From: Lactobacillus sp. ESL0679
Lineage (GTDB): Bacteria > Bacillota > Bacilli > Lactobacillales > Lactobacillaceae
Assembly (NCBI RefSeq): GCF_029433515.1
Contig: NZ_JAQTIG010000001.1
Span: forward strand, 1-64,000
Direction of reading: 5' to 3'
Length of the DNA stretch: 64,000 bases
The translations under genes were made by a program, and so were the position numbers. Below are positions 18,434 to 26,675 of this stretch, piece by piece; the stretch's first letter is position 1, and each line of letters starts with the position of its first letter. The notes beneath the pieces are model-generated. The model did no database searches. It had not been told where the DNA came from and saw only the letters and a list, made by a program, of their open reading frames with translations.

Positions 18434-19113
18434 TAAAAGTCCCTCTTTTCAATGACTACCATTAATAGAGCCATTAAAATACACAAAATACCAAGCATTA
18501 TTGGTATCCCGGCAAAAGCAATTTTTGCAAAATTGGGCGCAATAAAATCATAAAATAAAGAAACATGGCTAGATGTATTAAGACTAAACGAAGCCCCATT
18601 AATTATGAACACAATAAAAAACGCGACTATTTTGTTTTTAAAATAAAGATATAACGTAATTACCAGTAGTCCGAAGACATAGCAACTTAACCACAAGTAA
18701 ACACTACGGAAAAGTAAGGTTACCAAAAGATGACTTAATAAACCAAAAGTATTAGTTAACCCAACAACTAAGATATTACCAATCAGCCAAAATAAAATCA
18801 TTAGTAGCCAAATTAGTGTAACCCGATAAATTATCTGCATAAACAATATTTTTCTTGTTTGACACCGTAAAGCATCATTGATGCGCAAATTCGTTGTCGC
18901 TAACACCGAAATTAGTAATGTCGGTACTAGCGCAATACAAATTGTAAAGCGTGCCAAAACTGCATTTAATAAGCCATAATCTGAATAGCCATTTAGTTGT
19001 AAATTAGCATACGTGGATAATGCAATTAACAACGTTATCAAGCTGCACAATATGTATTGTTTTAAATACGCTCGATTTAATAAAGTCTGCTGTTTTAAGA
19101 AATTAGCATGCAT
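18433..19113 (-). CDS. ABC transporter permease subunit (first gene of module B)
   Basis: The 226-residue, six-helix membrane protein begins with a short polar N terminus (MHANFLKQQTLLNRAYLKQY). It overlaps the next permease gene by one base. A hairpin terminator at 19156-19184 lies just upstream, so module B may depend on read-through from module A or on its own weak promoter in the 40-base gap, where I see no convincing -35/-10 pair. Confidence 0.68.
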   Translation of the reverse strand: MHANFLKQQTLLNRAYLKQYILCSLITLLIALSTYANLQLNGYSDYGLLNAVLARFTICIALVPTLLISVLATTNLRINDALRCQTRKILFMQIIYRVTLIWLLMILFWLIGNILVVGLTNTFGLLSHLLVTLLFRSVYLWLSCYVFGLLVITLYLYFKNKIVAFFIVFIINGASFSLNTSSHVSLFYDFIAPNFAKIAFAGIPIMLGILCILMALLMVVIEKRDF

Positions 19114-19155
19114 ATCTTTTTAATCTTTCTAAACAAAAACTATCTTTTAAAATCT

Positions 19156-19184
19156 AAGCACGAGAAGAGCAACCTCTCGTGCTT
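19156..19184. terminator. hairpin between ABC modules A and B
   Basis: AAGCACGAGA / TCTCGTGCTT forms a perfect 10-pair stem with a 9-base loop; short T-rich stretches follow on both strands. It would end or attenuate the module A transcript before module B. Confidence 0.65.
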
Positions 19185-19299
19185 AAATTTTATTATACTC
19201 TATTACAATATAAATCATATACATTATTTGTGGTTACAGTTATATTAAAAGATTAATTAACATAGGAGGCTTAAGTTTGACTTATTTAAAATTACTTTC

Positions 19300-19797
19300 T
19301 TAAACAAGGCAATTAACAAATAATCTTATTCCTAACAAAAGCGTAAAAATTACTATTCCTTGTACACTAAGAGAATGCTGATAATTTGGCCAAAAGGTAA
19401 TAATTAGCCAAATAAAAATCATTATCGCCAACATTATTATTGAATCAATTATATTACTGATATTAAAAGCGATAATATGCACTAACACAAAGATCAATAA
19501 ATATTGCCAAACATAAGGTACAACATTAACTACGAAATTCTTTAAATTTGGCTGTCGGATCATCACTAAGTTACTAATTGAATTCAAATTGCTCCGTGGT
19601 AACCAGATAGATAGGTAATCAAAAAGTAATATATTGGCTGACAACAACGAAAAGATCAATGGTTTACCGACCCAGGTAAAATTAATTTGCCAAAGCTTTT
19701 TAGAAGATAAATATGCAGTCCAATTCTCACGAGCTAAAAAAATTAATAAGCCTGTCGCAACCGCATAAATTAAAAAAGATGATTTTTTATTCATCAC
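19300..19797 (-). CDS. small membrane protein in ABC module A
   Basis: The 165-residue protein has about five hydrophobic segments (near residues 8-20, 48-62, 90-110, 115-135 and 145-163). Its start overlaps the end of the ATPase gene by 11 bases. It takes the position in module A that the anchored protein holds in module B. No recognisable family. Confidence 0.6.
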   Translation of the reverse strand: MMNKKSSFLIYAVATGLLIFLARENWTAYLSSKKLWQINFTWVGKPLIFSLLSANILLFDYLSIWLPRSNLNSISNLVMIRQPNLKNFVVNVVPYVWQYLLIFVLVHIIAFNISNIIDSIIMLAIMIFIWLIITFWPNYQHSLSVQGIVIFTLLLGIRLFVNCLV

Positions 19798-20386
19798 TAA
19801 TTACACCATTTTGTAATTTTAAATATCTATCATATTTAATTTCTGAAATTTGATCATGACTAGCTACAATCACTGTCTTATTTTTGTGTTTTAACTTTGC
19901 AAGTAAGGCTACAAATTGACCAATACCATCTTGGTCAATTCCTCTAGTTGGCTCATCAAGTAAAATGATATTTTGTTCTTCCATTACGGCTTGAATAATA
20001 CCAACTTTCTGTCGCATGCCAACAGAATACTTAGCAATAGCTTGTTCGTCATCTGGATCAAGTTCAAAATATTTGAGTAATGCCCGCACTCTTTCTTCAT
20101 TAAACCGATGATTCAAATTAGCCAAAAAATGTAAATTTGTCATTGCTGATTCATATTCCAAAAATACTGGATTCTCAATCAATGCACCAATTAAATCATC
20201 TTCGTCAATTGTGACATTACCGCCATCAGCCTTTAATAAGCCTGTTATGACTTTAAAAATTGTCGACTTTCCTGAACCATTAATCCCTGAAATATGCACT
20301 AATTCGCCAGCGTTAGCTGTCATTGTTACATCTCGTAAAACCTGCTTTTGCTTAAAAGATTTTTTAATGTGAGTTAATTGCAACAT
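19787..20386 (-). CDS. ABC transporter ATP-binding protein (module A)
   Basis: The 199-residue protein has Walker A GINGSGKST near residues 35-43, LIGALIENPVFLEYE, the signature YSVGMRQKVGIIQAVM, Walker B IILLDEPTRGID and switch ASHDQ. The GINGSGK, LIENP and (Y/F)S(V/L)GM(R/K)QK motifs are shared with the module B ATPase, indicating duplication or common origin. The domain is short, as in transporters for lantibiotic or peptide immunity. Confidence 0.88.
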   Translation of the reverse strand: MLQLTHIKKSFKQKQVLRDVTMTANAGELVHISGINGSGKSTIFKVITGLLKADGGNVTIDEDDLIGALIENPVFLEYESAMTNLHFLANLNHRFNEERVRALLKYFELDPDDEQAIAKYSVGMRQKVGIIQAVMEEQNIILLDEPTRGIDQDGIGQFVALLAKLKHKNKTVIVASHDQISEIKYDRYLKLQNGVISDE

Positions 20387-20398
20387 AATAATTCTCTC

Positions 20399-20983
20399 CT
20401 AATATCCGCCATAAATATGATGTACTGCCCGATATAGCGGATCGTATAAAGGACTATACTTAATCAAAATTTGTTTTTCAAAATAAAAATGATATGCCAC
20501 TTCTAAAATAAGAACAATGAATAACAAAAAATATGGATGATCTAAATTATAAGCACCAACTAAGAGCCAAGCTAAAAATAGCAATATGCCAAGATGTAAC
20601 AATATTATTGCAGTACCCAAAATTGGACTACCATTACGAAATAATGGAAAGCTGGTAAATAAGTAAGGCACTATCAGGCCTAAACAGAAGACTAGGCAAT
20701 ACACTGTCACTAATATCAACAGTCTCTTAATCATTTGGTTGGTTTGACCACGAACACCAACTAATAAACGTACATTGCGAAAGCGTAAAATTTGAGTGTA
20801 CATTAGTACTAAAATCATTGGCTGAACATAAAGCGATAATAAATTGGAGTCAATGTAAGCATTAATTAATTCCATAGTTTGAGATGGATTATTAGTAATC
20901 AGTTCCAGACCACACCCCAAGCCGAGTAAAGTAATCATTACTCCTATTAGACATATGCGTTGATTTATTTTTTTAACTGACAT
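20399..20983 (-). CDS. membrane protein in ABC module A
   Basis: The 194-residue protein has five or six membrane helices and a short C-terminal tail (KYSPLYDPLYRAVHHIYGGY). It begins 3 bases after the 268-residue permease and lies 12 bases before the ATPase, so it is part of the same transporter. It could be the smaller of two unequal permeases. Confidence 0.65.
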   Translation of the reverse strand: MSVKKINQRICLIGVMITLLGLGCGLELITNNPSQTMELINAYIDSNLLSLYVQPMILVLMYTQILRFRNVRLLVGVRGQTNQMIKRLLILVTVYCLVFCLGLIVPYLFTSFPLFRNGSPILGTAIILLHLGILLFLAWLLVGAYNLDHPYFLLFIVLILEVAYHFYFEKQILIKYSPLYDPLYRAVHHIYGGY

Positions 20984-20986
20984 TAA

Positions 20987-21793
20987 TTACCCCTCATGCT
21001 GCTTTCTTCGATACCAAAGATTAATTAATAATAGTGCAACTGCCAAGTAAATTACTCCTGCTAATAAAAATGCTACTAATGAATTGATTGGTGGTCTTTG
21101 ACTCATAAAAGTAGTCTGCCCTGGGGCAACCAAAGTATATAAAAACCATGAAAAGGAAAATGTACGCCAAACAATATTATTCATATTACCTAAAATTGGT
21201 AGCAGAATTAAAATCAACCCCAAAATTGGTCCTACAGCAATATAAAGAGCATTTTTTTGCACAAAAAGACCTACACTAAAAACTAATATAGAAAATATGC
21301 CCCAACCTATAGCAGCTAATATAATGAACAAAATAATTTCTAGCAAATCATTAGTTGTAAAATACCCCGGACGCATTCCTGAAAGCATCTCATAATCGTG
21401 AGACTTATATATAAAGGGAAAATAGAACCAATTTATTAAAAACATTTCATACAAATTTGTTAATATTGATATTACAGCTCCACCCAAAAAACTATTAATC
21501 ATACCCTTTTGTAAAAATACAAGATAACCAGTTCGTTGATGAACAAAACTACTATTTTTTAAATAAATAAACAAACCTGAACCTAAAAATGTAAATAAAA
21601 GCATTCTAACAATTATAATTACAATATTATCATCAGCACCACTGTCCTGAATACTAAAGAACAAATTAATGGAAATATTACCTTGCTTGTTTAACCCTGA
21701 ATATTCGTTAATGACGGTAAAAATATACAAAGTCAATATGATCAAATATAGTGATAAAATTGCTAATATAATCTTTTTAGATTTTTTTAACAT
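20987..21793 (-). CDS. ABC transporter permease (module A)
   Basis: The 268-residue protein has a first helix at about residues 8-28, an external stretch (NEYSGLNKQGNISINLFFSIQDSG), then five more hydrophobic segments. It is the first gene after the 21823-21846 terminator, so its expression probably relies on read-through from the promoter at 22422. The substrate is unknown; the peptide or secreted protein encoded just upstream is the obvious candidate. Confidence 0.7.
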   Translation of the reverse strand: MLKKSKKIILAILSLYLIILTLYIFTVINEYSGLNKQGNISINLFFSIQDSGADDNIVIIIVRMLLFTFLGSGLFIYLKNSSFVHQRTGYLVFLQKGMINSFLGGAVISILTNLYEMFLINWFYFPFIYKSHDYEMLSGMRPGYFTTNDLLEIILFIILAAIGWGIFSILVFSVGLFVQKNALYIAVGPILGLILILLPILGNMNNIVWRTFSFSWFLYTLVAPGQTTFMSQRPPINSLVAFLLAGVIYLAVALLLINLWYRRKQHEG

Positions 21794-21822
21794 CTTTAAC
21801 TCCTGACTATTAAATATAGACT

Positions 21823-21846
21823 AAAAAAGGAGGATTTTATCCTCCT
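21823..21846 (-). terminator. attenuator between the small secreted-protein gene and ABC module A
   Basis: AGGAGGAT / ATCCTCCT forms a perfect 8-pair stem with a 3-base loop, followed by T6 on the minus strand. It lies between the frameshifted secreted-protein gene and the transporter genes, an arrangement that yields more transcript of the first product than of the transporters. Confidence 0.75.
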
Positions 21847-21860
21847 ATAAAAGACTAAGA

Positions 21861-22279
21861 TTATTTGCGATCAGCACTAAAATGAAGTCTAACAGTACTT
21901 TGATTAGGTTCTAAAGCTTTCGACCTAACATCCGCATAATAATTTCTACCAACCATCCCTGAATTATTATCACCATAAGTCGTATAGTCTTTATACAATC
22001 CTGCATTACCAGACATCGTTTTAGCCTTATTATTAATCAAATGTACAGTGTAACCTAAACTATTAGGAATTGCATCACCATTAAATGAGGCCACTTCAGA
22101 ATTATTTCTTTTCTCATTTGGAGATCCATACGTACTCCATTTTCCATGTGCACTGACAGTTTCTTGACTAACACTCCATTTTCCTGTAGCTGCACCAACC
22201 ACCATAGCACCACTTAGTGCCAAAATAGTTCCAGCTGCTAATATTTACTTACCCCAAAATGATTCTTTAATGATAGCAT
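21861..22279 (-). pseudogene. small secreted protein with a frameshift in its signal peptide
   Basis: A perfect AGGAGG at 22289-22294 precedes an ATG at 22279 that opens MLSLKNHFGVSKY and then stops. One extra T near 22240-22243 joins this to the frame below, giving ...SKYLAAGTILALSGAMVVGAATGKWS, a normal Sec signal peptide, followed by ~110 residues ending STVRLHFSADRK. The mature part is Gly/Asn/Tyr-rich with no cysteine. From memory the C-terminal RNYYADVRSKALEPNQSTVRL region recalls DUF2712-type secreted proteins; a lactococcin 972-like protein is an alternative. Uninterrupted translation is possible only from internal starts that omit the signal. Confidence 0.7.
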
Positions 22280-22288
22280 AATTTTATA

Positions 22289-22294
22289 CCTCCT
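22289..22294 (-). promoter_or_regulatory. perfect ribosome binding site that fixes the start of the frameshifted gene
   Basis: AGGAGG lies 9 bases before the ATG at 22279. Its quality shows that the upstream, out-of-frame start is the original one, which is the key evidence for the frameshift. Confidence 0.75.
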
Positions 22295-22296
22295 AA

Positions 22297-22356
22297 TTAA
22301 TTTTCTTTAATTGCTTTTAAACACGCCCATAAAAGCTTTTTCCATAAATAATCCAT
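22297..22356 (-). CDS. 19-residue amphipathic peptide ORF at the head of the ABC operon
   Basis: The ORF encodes MDYLWKKLLWACLKAIKEN. It is the first ORF after the operon promoter and its stop lies 17 bases before the next start, abutting that gene's ribosome site. Its own ribosome site is weak (GAAAGAAG, 7 bases upstream). The peptide is cationic, with two Trp and one Cys and an amphipathic pattern. Possible roles are a pheromone for the divergent Rgg regulator, a small membrane-active peptide, or a leader ORF that controls translation. Short ORFs of this size occur by chance, so coding is uncertain. Confidence 0.45.
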   Translation of the reverse strand: MDYLWKKLLWACLKAIKEN

Positions 22357-22394
22357 ATTATTACTTCTTTCAATTTAAATAATATAAACAACAG

Positions 22395-22422
22395 AACATA
22401 ATCTTAAAGAGCTCCTTGTCAA
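22395..22422 (-). promoter_or_regulatory. promoter of the peptide/ABC operon
   Basis: Consensus -35 TTGACA at 22417-22422, a 16-base spacer and a -10-like TATGTT at 22395-22400. Initiation near 22388 would give a ~30-base leader before the 19-residue ORF. Confidence 0.6.
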
Positions 22423-22463
22423 ATGTTCTTATGTTTATCATAGCGCTTTCTAAAAGCAATTTC

Positions 22464-22480
22464 TGTGCGTTTTACGCACA
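22464..22480. promoter_or_regulatory. palindromic operator candidate between divergent promoters
   Basis: TGTGCG and CGCACA are separated by TTTTA, a perfect 6-base dyad. It lies between the promoter of the Rgg-type gene (plus strand) and that of the ABC operon (minus strand), about 40 bases upstream of the latter's -35. It is the best visible candidate for binding by the Rgg-type regulator. Confidence 0.4.
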
Positions 22481-22487
22481 ATTAAAT

Positions 22488-22516
22488 TTTATATTGCTAA
22501 TTTATCCCTCTATAAT
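22488..22516 (+). promoter_or_regulatory. promoter of the Rgg-type regulator
   Basis: A perfect -10 TATAAT at 22511-22516 with a weak -35 (TTTATA, 22488-22493) at 17-base spacing. The ribosome site AAGAGGTG follows at 22531-22538. Confidence 0.6.
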
Positions 22517-22544
22517 GTAAAATTTAATTAAAGAGGTGTTTCAA

Positions 22545-23381
22545 ATGTCGGACTTTGGTCAAACAATTCATCAACTACGTGTTTCCCGCTCTATTAGTCA
22601 AGAGGAATTAGCTATAGGCATTTTTAATCGTAGCCGTTTATCAAGAATAGAAAGTGGTAATGCCTATCCTTCTCAACAAGTTGCTAGTCAATTAATTTCT
22701 CGTTTGAGTCTTACACCTAAGGAATTTGAATATATCCAGCATGACTATTCAGCATCCAAAAAAGATCAAATTTTATATCAATTTTTCAATATTGAATTTA
22801 ATACTGAAACCCAAAAAATAAATTTACTTATTAAACAATGCAACAGTATCAGAGATGACAATGATATCAAACGCATCAAAAAAATTTTGCAAGCACAGTT
22901 ATTATTAGGTAATCCAGATGACTTAGATAGAGCCAAAAAGCTAGTTCAACCTATTTGGTATGATCATTTAGCTAACATTAAAATATTAACAATTATTGAT
23001 CTTGCCTTGTTAAACATGATTGCCTATGCGTTTGACGATGATACTAACCAACAAATTATCACTAAAATTCTTAATACAATTAATAATTATTATCCTTTTT
23101 TAACCAGCTTAGAGTGCAACGTCTTAATTAATCAAGCAAGTTTGTCACTAGAGCAACACGATTTTAATGCAGCTAAAGATGCTTTAACTCAAGCTGCTAA
23201 TTTAGCCCAAAATAACAATCAGTATGATAAGTTACTCCTTTGTAAATCTGAATTTGCAATTTGTAATCAAGACCAACAACAAGCAACTTATTATGCCAAC
23301 CTACTAAACGAAATTGGTGCTACCGACTTAGCACACCTATTAAAAATGCAGATTAAACAATTTTCTTATCTCTTTAATTAA
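22545..23381 (+). CDS. Rgg/GadR/MutR-family transcriptional regulator (copy 1)
   Basis: The ATG at 22545 has AAGAGGTG seven bases upstream; the open frame extends 9 bases further to a GTG that overlaps this ribosome site. The 278-residue product has an N-terminal XRE helix-turn-helix (MSDFGQTIHQLRVSRSISQEELAIGIFNRS..., about residues 1-60) and a C-terminal repeat-helical domain (LLIKQCNSIRDDNDI..., DFNAAKDALTQAANLAQ) like the peptide-binding domain of Rgg proteins. It is divergent from the peptide/ABC operon, the usual position of an Rgg and its target. It is a clear paralogue of the gene at 49445. Confidence 0.87.
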   Translation: MSDFGQTIHQLRVSRSISQEELAIGIFNRSRLSRIESGNAYPSQQVASQLISRLSLTPKEFEYIQHDYSASKKDQILYQFFNIEFNTETQKINLLIKQCNSIRDDNDIKRIKKILQAQLLLGNPDDLDRAKKLVQPIWYDHLANIKILTIIDLALLNMIAYAFDDDTNQQIITKILNTINNYYPFLTSLECNVLINQASLSLEQHDFNAAKDALTQAANLAQNNNQYDKLLLCKSEFAICNQDQQQATYYANLLNEIGATDLAHLLKMQIKQFSYLFN

Positions 23382-23393
23382 TTTTTACCACGC

Positions 23394-23424
23394 AAAAAAG
23401 CCGCTCATATGAGCGGCTTTTTTT
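23394..23424. terminator. bidirectional terminator between the Rgg-type gene and groEL
   Basis: AAAAAAGCCGCTCAT / ATGAGCGGCTTTTTT is a perfect palindrome with T runs on both strands, serving the two convergent genes. Confidence 0.85.
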
Positions 23425-23445
23425 AAGGATTGATTTATTTAATTA

Positions 23446-25379
<1,934 letters not shown>

Positions 25380-25429
25380 GACTGCCTCCTAAAATTAAAT
25401 TTGATAAATCTTTGTTTGCAATTAATCAG

Positions 25430-25456
25430 TTAGCACTCTTATTAGCCAAGTGCTAA
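25430..25456. promoter_or_regulatory. CIRCE operator 1 (HrcA site)
   Basis: TTAGCACTC, 9 bases, AAGTGCTAA: a near-consensus CIRCE element between the promoter and groES. HrcA, the known CIRCE repressor, would hold the operon off until heat stress. Confidence 0.9.
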
Positions 25457-25465
25457 CTTACATGT

Positions 25466-25471
25466 ATTATA
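25466..25471 (-). promoter_or_regulatory. -10 element of the groESL promoter
   Basis: TATAAT on the minus strand lies between the two CIRCE elements; a TTGTAT about 20 bases upstream is the nearest -35-like element. Both operators flank it, so repression would be tight. Confidence 0.65.
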
Positions 25472-25504
25472 ATAACCTCTTTTACTAAAAAATACAAGAA
25501 AAAG

Positions 25505-25531
25505 TTAGCACTTTTTCATTTAAAGTGCTAA
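25505..25531. promoter_or_regulatory. CIRCE operator 2 (HrcA site)
   Basis: TTAGCACTT, 9 bases, AAGTGCTAA: a second CIRCE element upstream of the -10. The right half-site is identical to that of operator 1. Confidence 0.85.
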
Positions 25532-25640
25532 TTAATTTTCTATTGCACTAGCATAATTGCAAGCTATGCCACTGCTGAATATTGGCAGCGGTGAACTTGG
25601 CTCAATTATATTGCCACAGAAACTACACAAGAATTTCATT

Positions 25641-25808
25641 TCACCATGCAGAAAAGAAAATTAGCTGCCCAACACTGCAATATCTAAAGAACTGGTTTGC
25701 CAACGCGTTTGCGCCCAGCGGTACAGCGCGTGCTAAAGCAAGAAGGAAAACCGCACTCATTAACAGAGTAATAAACAAGCCAGCTTTAAACCAAGCTGAC
25801 TTTAACAC
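25641..25808 (-). CDS. possible 55-residue membrane protein
   Basis: A GTG at 25808 directly follows the TAA of the upstream P-loop gene and opens a 55-codon frame starting MLKSAWFKAGLFITLLMSAV, with a clear hydrophobic helix (residues 9-27) and a second hydrophobic patch near the C terminus. Codon use matches neighbouring genes. The ribosome site is poor (AAAAAAG), so translation would rely on coupling to the upstream stop. It could equally be the remnant of a larger membrane protein. No family recognised. Confidence 0.4.
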   Translation of the reverse strand: MLKSAWFKAGLFITLLMSAVFLLALARAVPLGANALANQFFRYCSVGQLIFFSAW

Positions 25809-26435
25809 TTACTTTTTTATGATAGAGGCAATTCCAGCAATAATGTTGTGATATTGCGTTTCATTTTCCACAAATGAATCATTATTAATAATAATATCGG
25901 CAATTTTCTTAACTTCTTTAGCGCCATGCTTTATCTTAAATTGGTCTTTTTTCTTAGTTCGAGCGACGATTTCTTCAAATGTAAACTCTTTGCCATTATC
26001 AATGGTTTGCTTTTTAAATTCACGAGTAGCGCGAACCTTAAGAGGAGCCTCAATATAGATGTTCATCATCTTTGAACCCAATAGTTGTTTTAAATAAACG
26101 CCAAGTTCTGCACGATAAAGACTTTCAATTGAAGCATAATGAATGTTAGCTTTTTCCATTTCACCTACAAGACGGTAAAAAAATTCTCTGAAAATTTCTT
26201 GTTGATTATCGGCATAAAGATTTTGGAAGTCTTCTTCTGAAGGATGATCTACAAAATCATAACCACGTTCGCGCATCATGTCCTTTTCAATCTGAATAAT
26301 TTTCATCCTCTTAATCCCAATACTATCAAGATAAAGACCTGCGGCTGACTTGCCACACTCACTTAAGCCGCCTAATGAGAACATGCCTTTGACATAATTC
26401 TTTCTGGCAATAAACTGTTCCTCTGTAATTTTCAT
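25809..26435 (-). CDS. P-loop nucleotide kinase-like protein
   Basis: The start is the ATG at 26435 (MKITEEQFIARKNY), preceded by AGAGG; the frame runs further upstream without a ribosome site. The 208-residue protein has a Walker A-like GLSECGKSA near residue 24, a possible base-binding segment (ASIESLYRAELGVYLKQLL) and the lid-type APLKVRATREFKKQ, as in AAA/adenylate- or uridine-kinase-like P-loop proteins. Its substrate cannot be told from motifs. An 82-codon frame at 26359-26607 overlaps its 5-prime end but has no ribosome site. Confidence 0.65.
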   Translation of the reverse strand: MKITEEQFIARKNYVKGMFSLGGLSECGKSAAGLYLDSIGIKRMKIIQIEKDMMRERGYDFVDHPSEEDFQNLYADNQQEIFREFFYRLVGEMEKANIHYASIESLYRAELGVYLKQLLGSKMMNIYIEAPLKVRATREFKKQTIDNGKEFTFEEIVARTKKKDQFKIKHGAKEVKKIADIIINNDSFVENETQYHNIIAGIASIIKK

Positions 26436-26610
26436 AATTAACCTCTTTTCTAATAAAATAGTTTTCTGTTCGTGTTTTTGCAGACCCCTTCTTATTATGC
26501 TCAATAAGTTCTTGACCTACATTACAGCGTAAATAATTAAATAACCTTTCTTGCCATTTTACAATTACTTTTTTAATGTTATCGTTAACAAATATTATTT
26601 TAGGCATAGT

Positions 26611-26652
26611 AAAACCCCAAAATTAATTCAGCTCAATTTCGGGGTTTTATTT
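26611..26652 (-). terminator. terminator of the PepO-like gene
   Basis: AAAACCCCAAAATT / AATTTCGGGGTTTT pairs with one mismatch and is flanked by T-rich sequence, just past the stop of the gene at 26676. Confidence 0.75.
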
Positions 26653-26675
26653 TGCTACAACTTATAAATAAGGTA

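Noticed and set aside
22370-22399. Nine-codon ORF MFCCLYYLN on the minus strand with AAGGAG upstream
   Set aside because: Its ATG falls inside the -10 of the operon promoter, so it would not be in the transcript.
25582-25851. 89-codon plus-strand frame after the CIRCE elements
   Set aside because: No ribosome site, basic random-looking composition, and it runs into the minus-strand P-loop gene.
26359-26607. 82-codon minus-strand frame overlapping the start of the P-loop gene
   Set aside because: No ribosome site, starts directly after the terminator, and its end overlaps a better gene in another frame.
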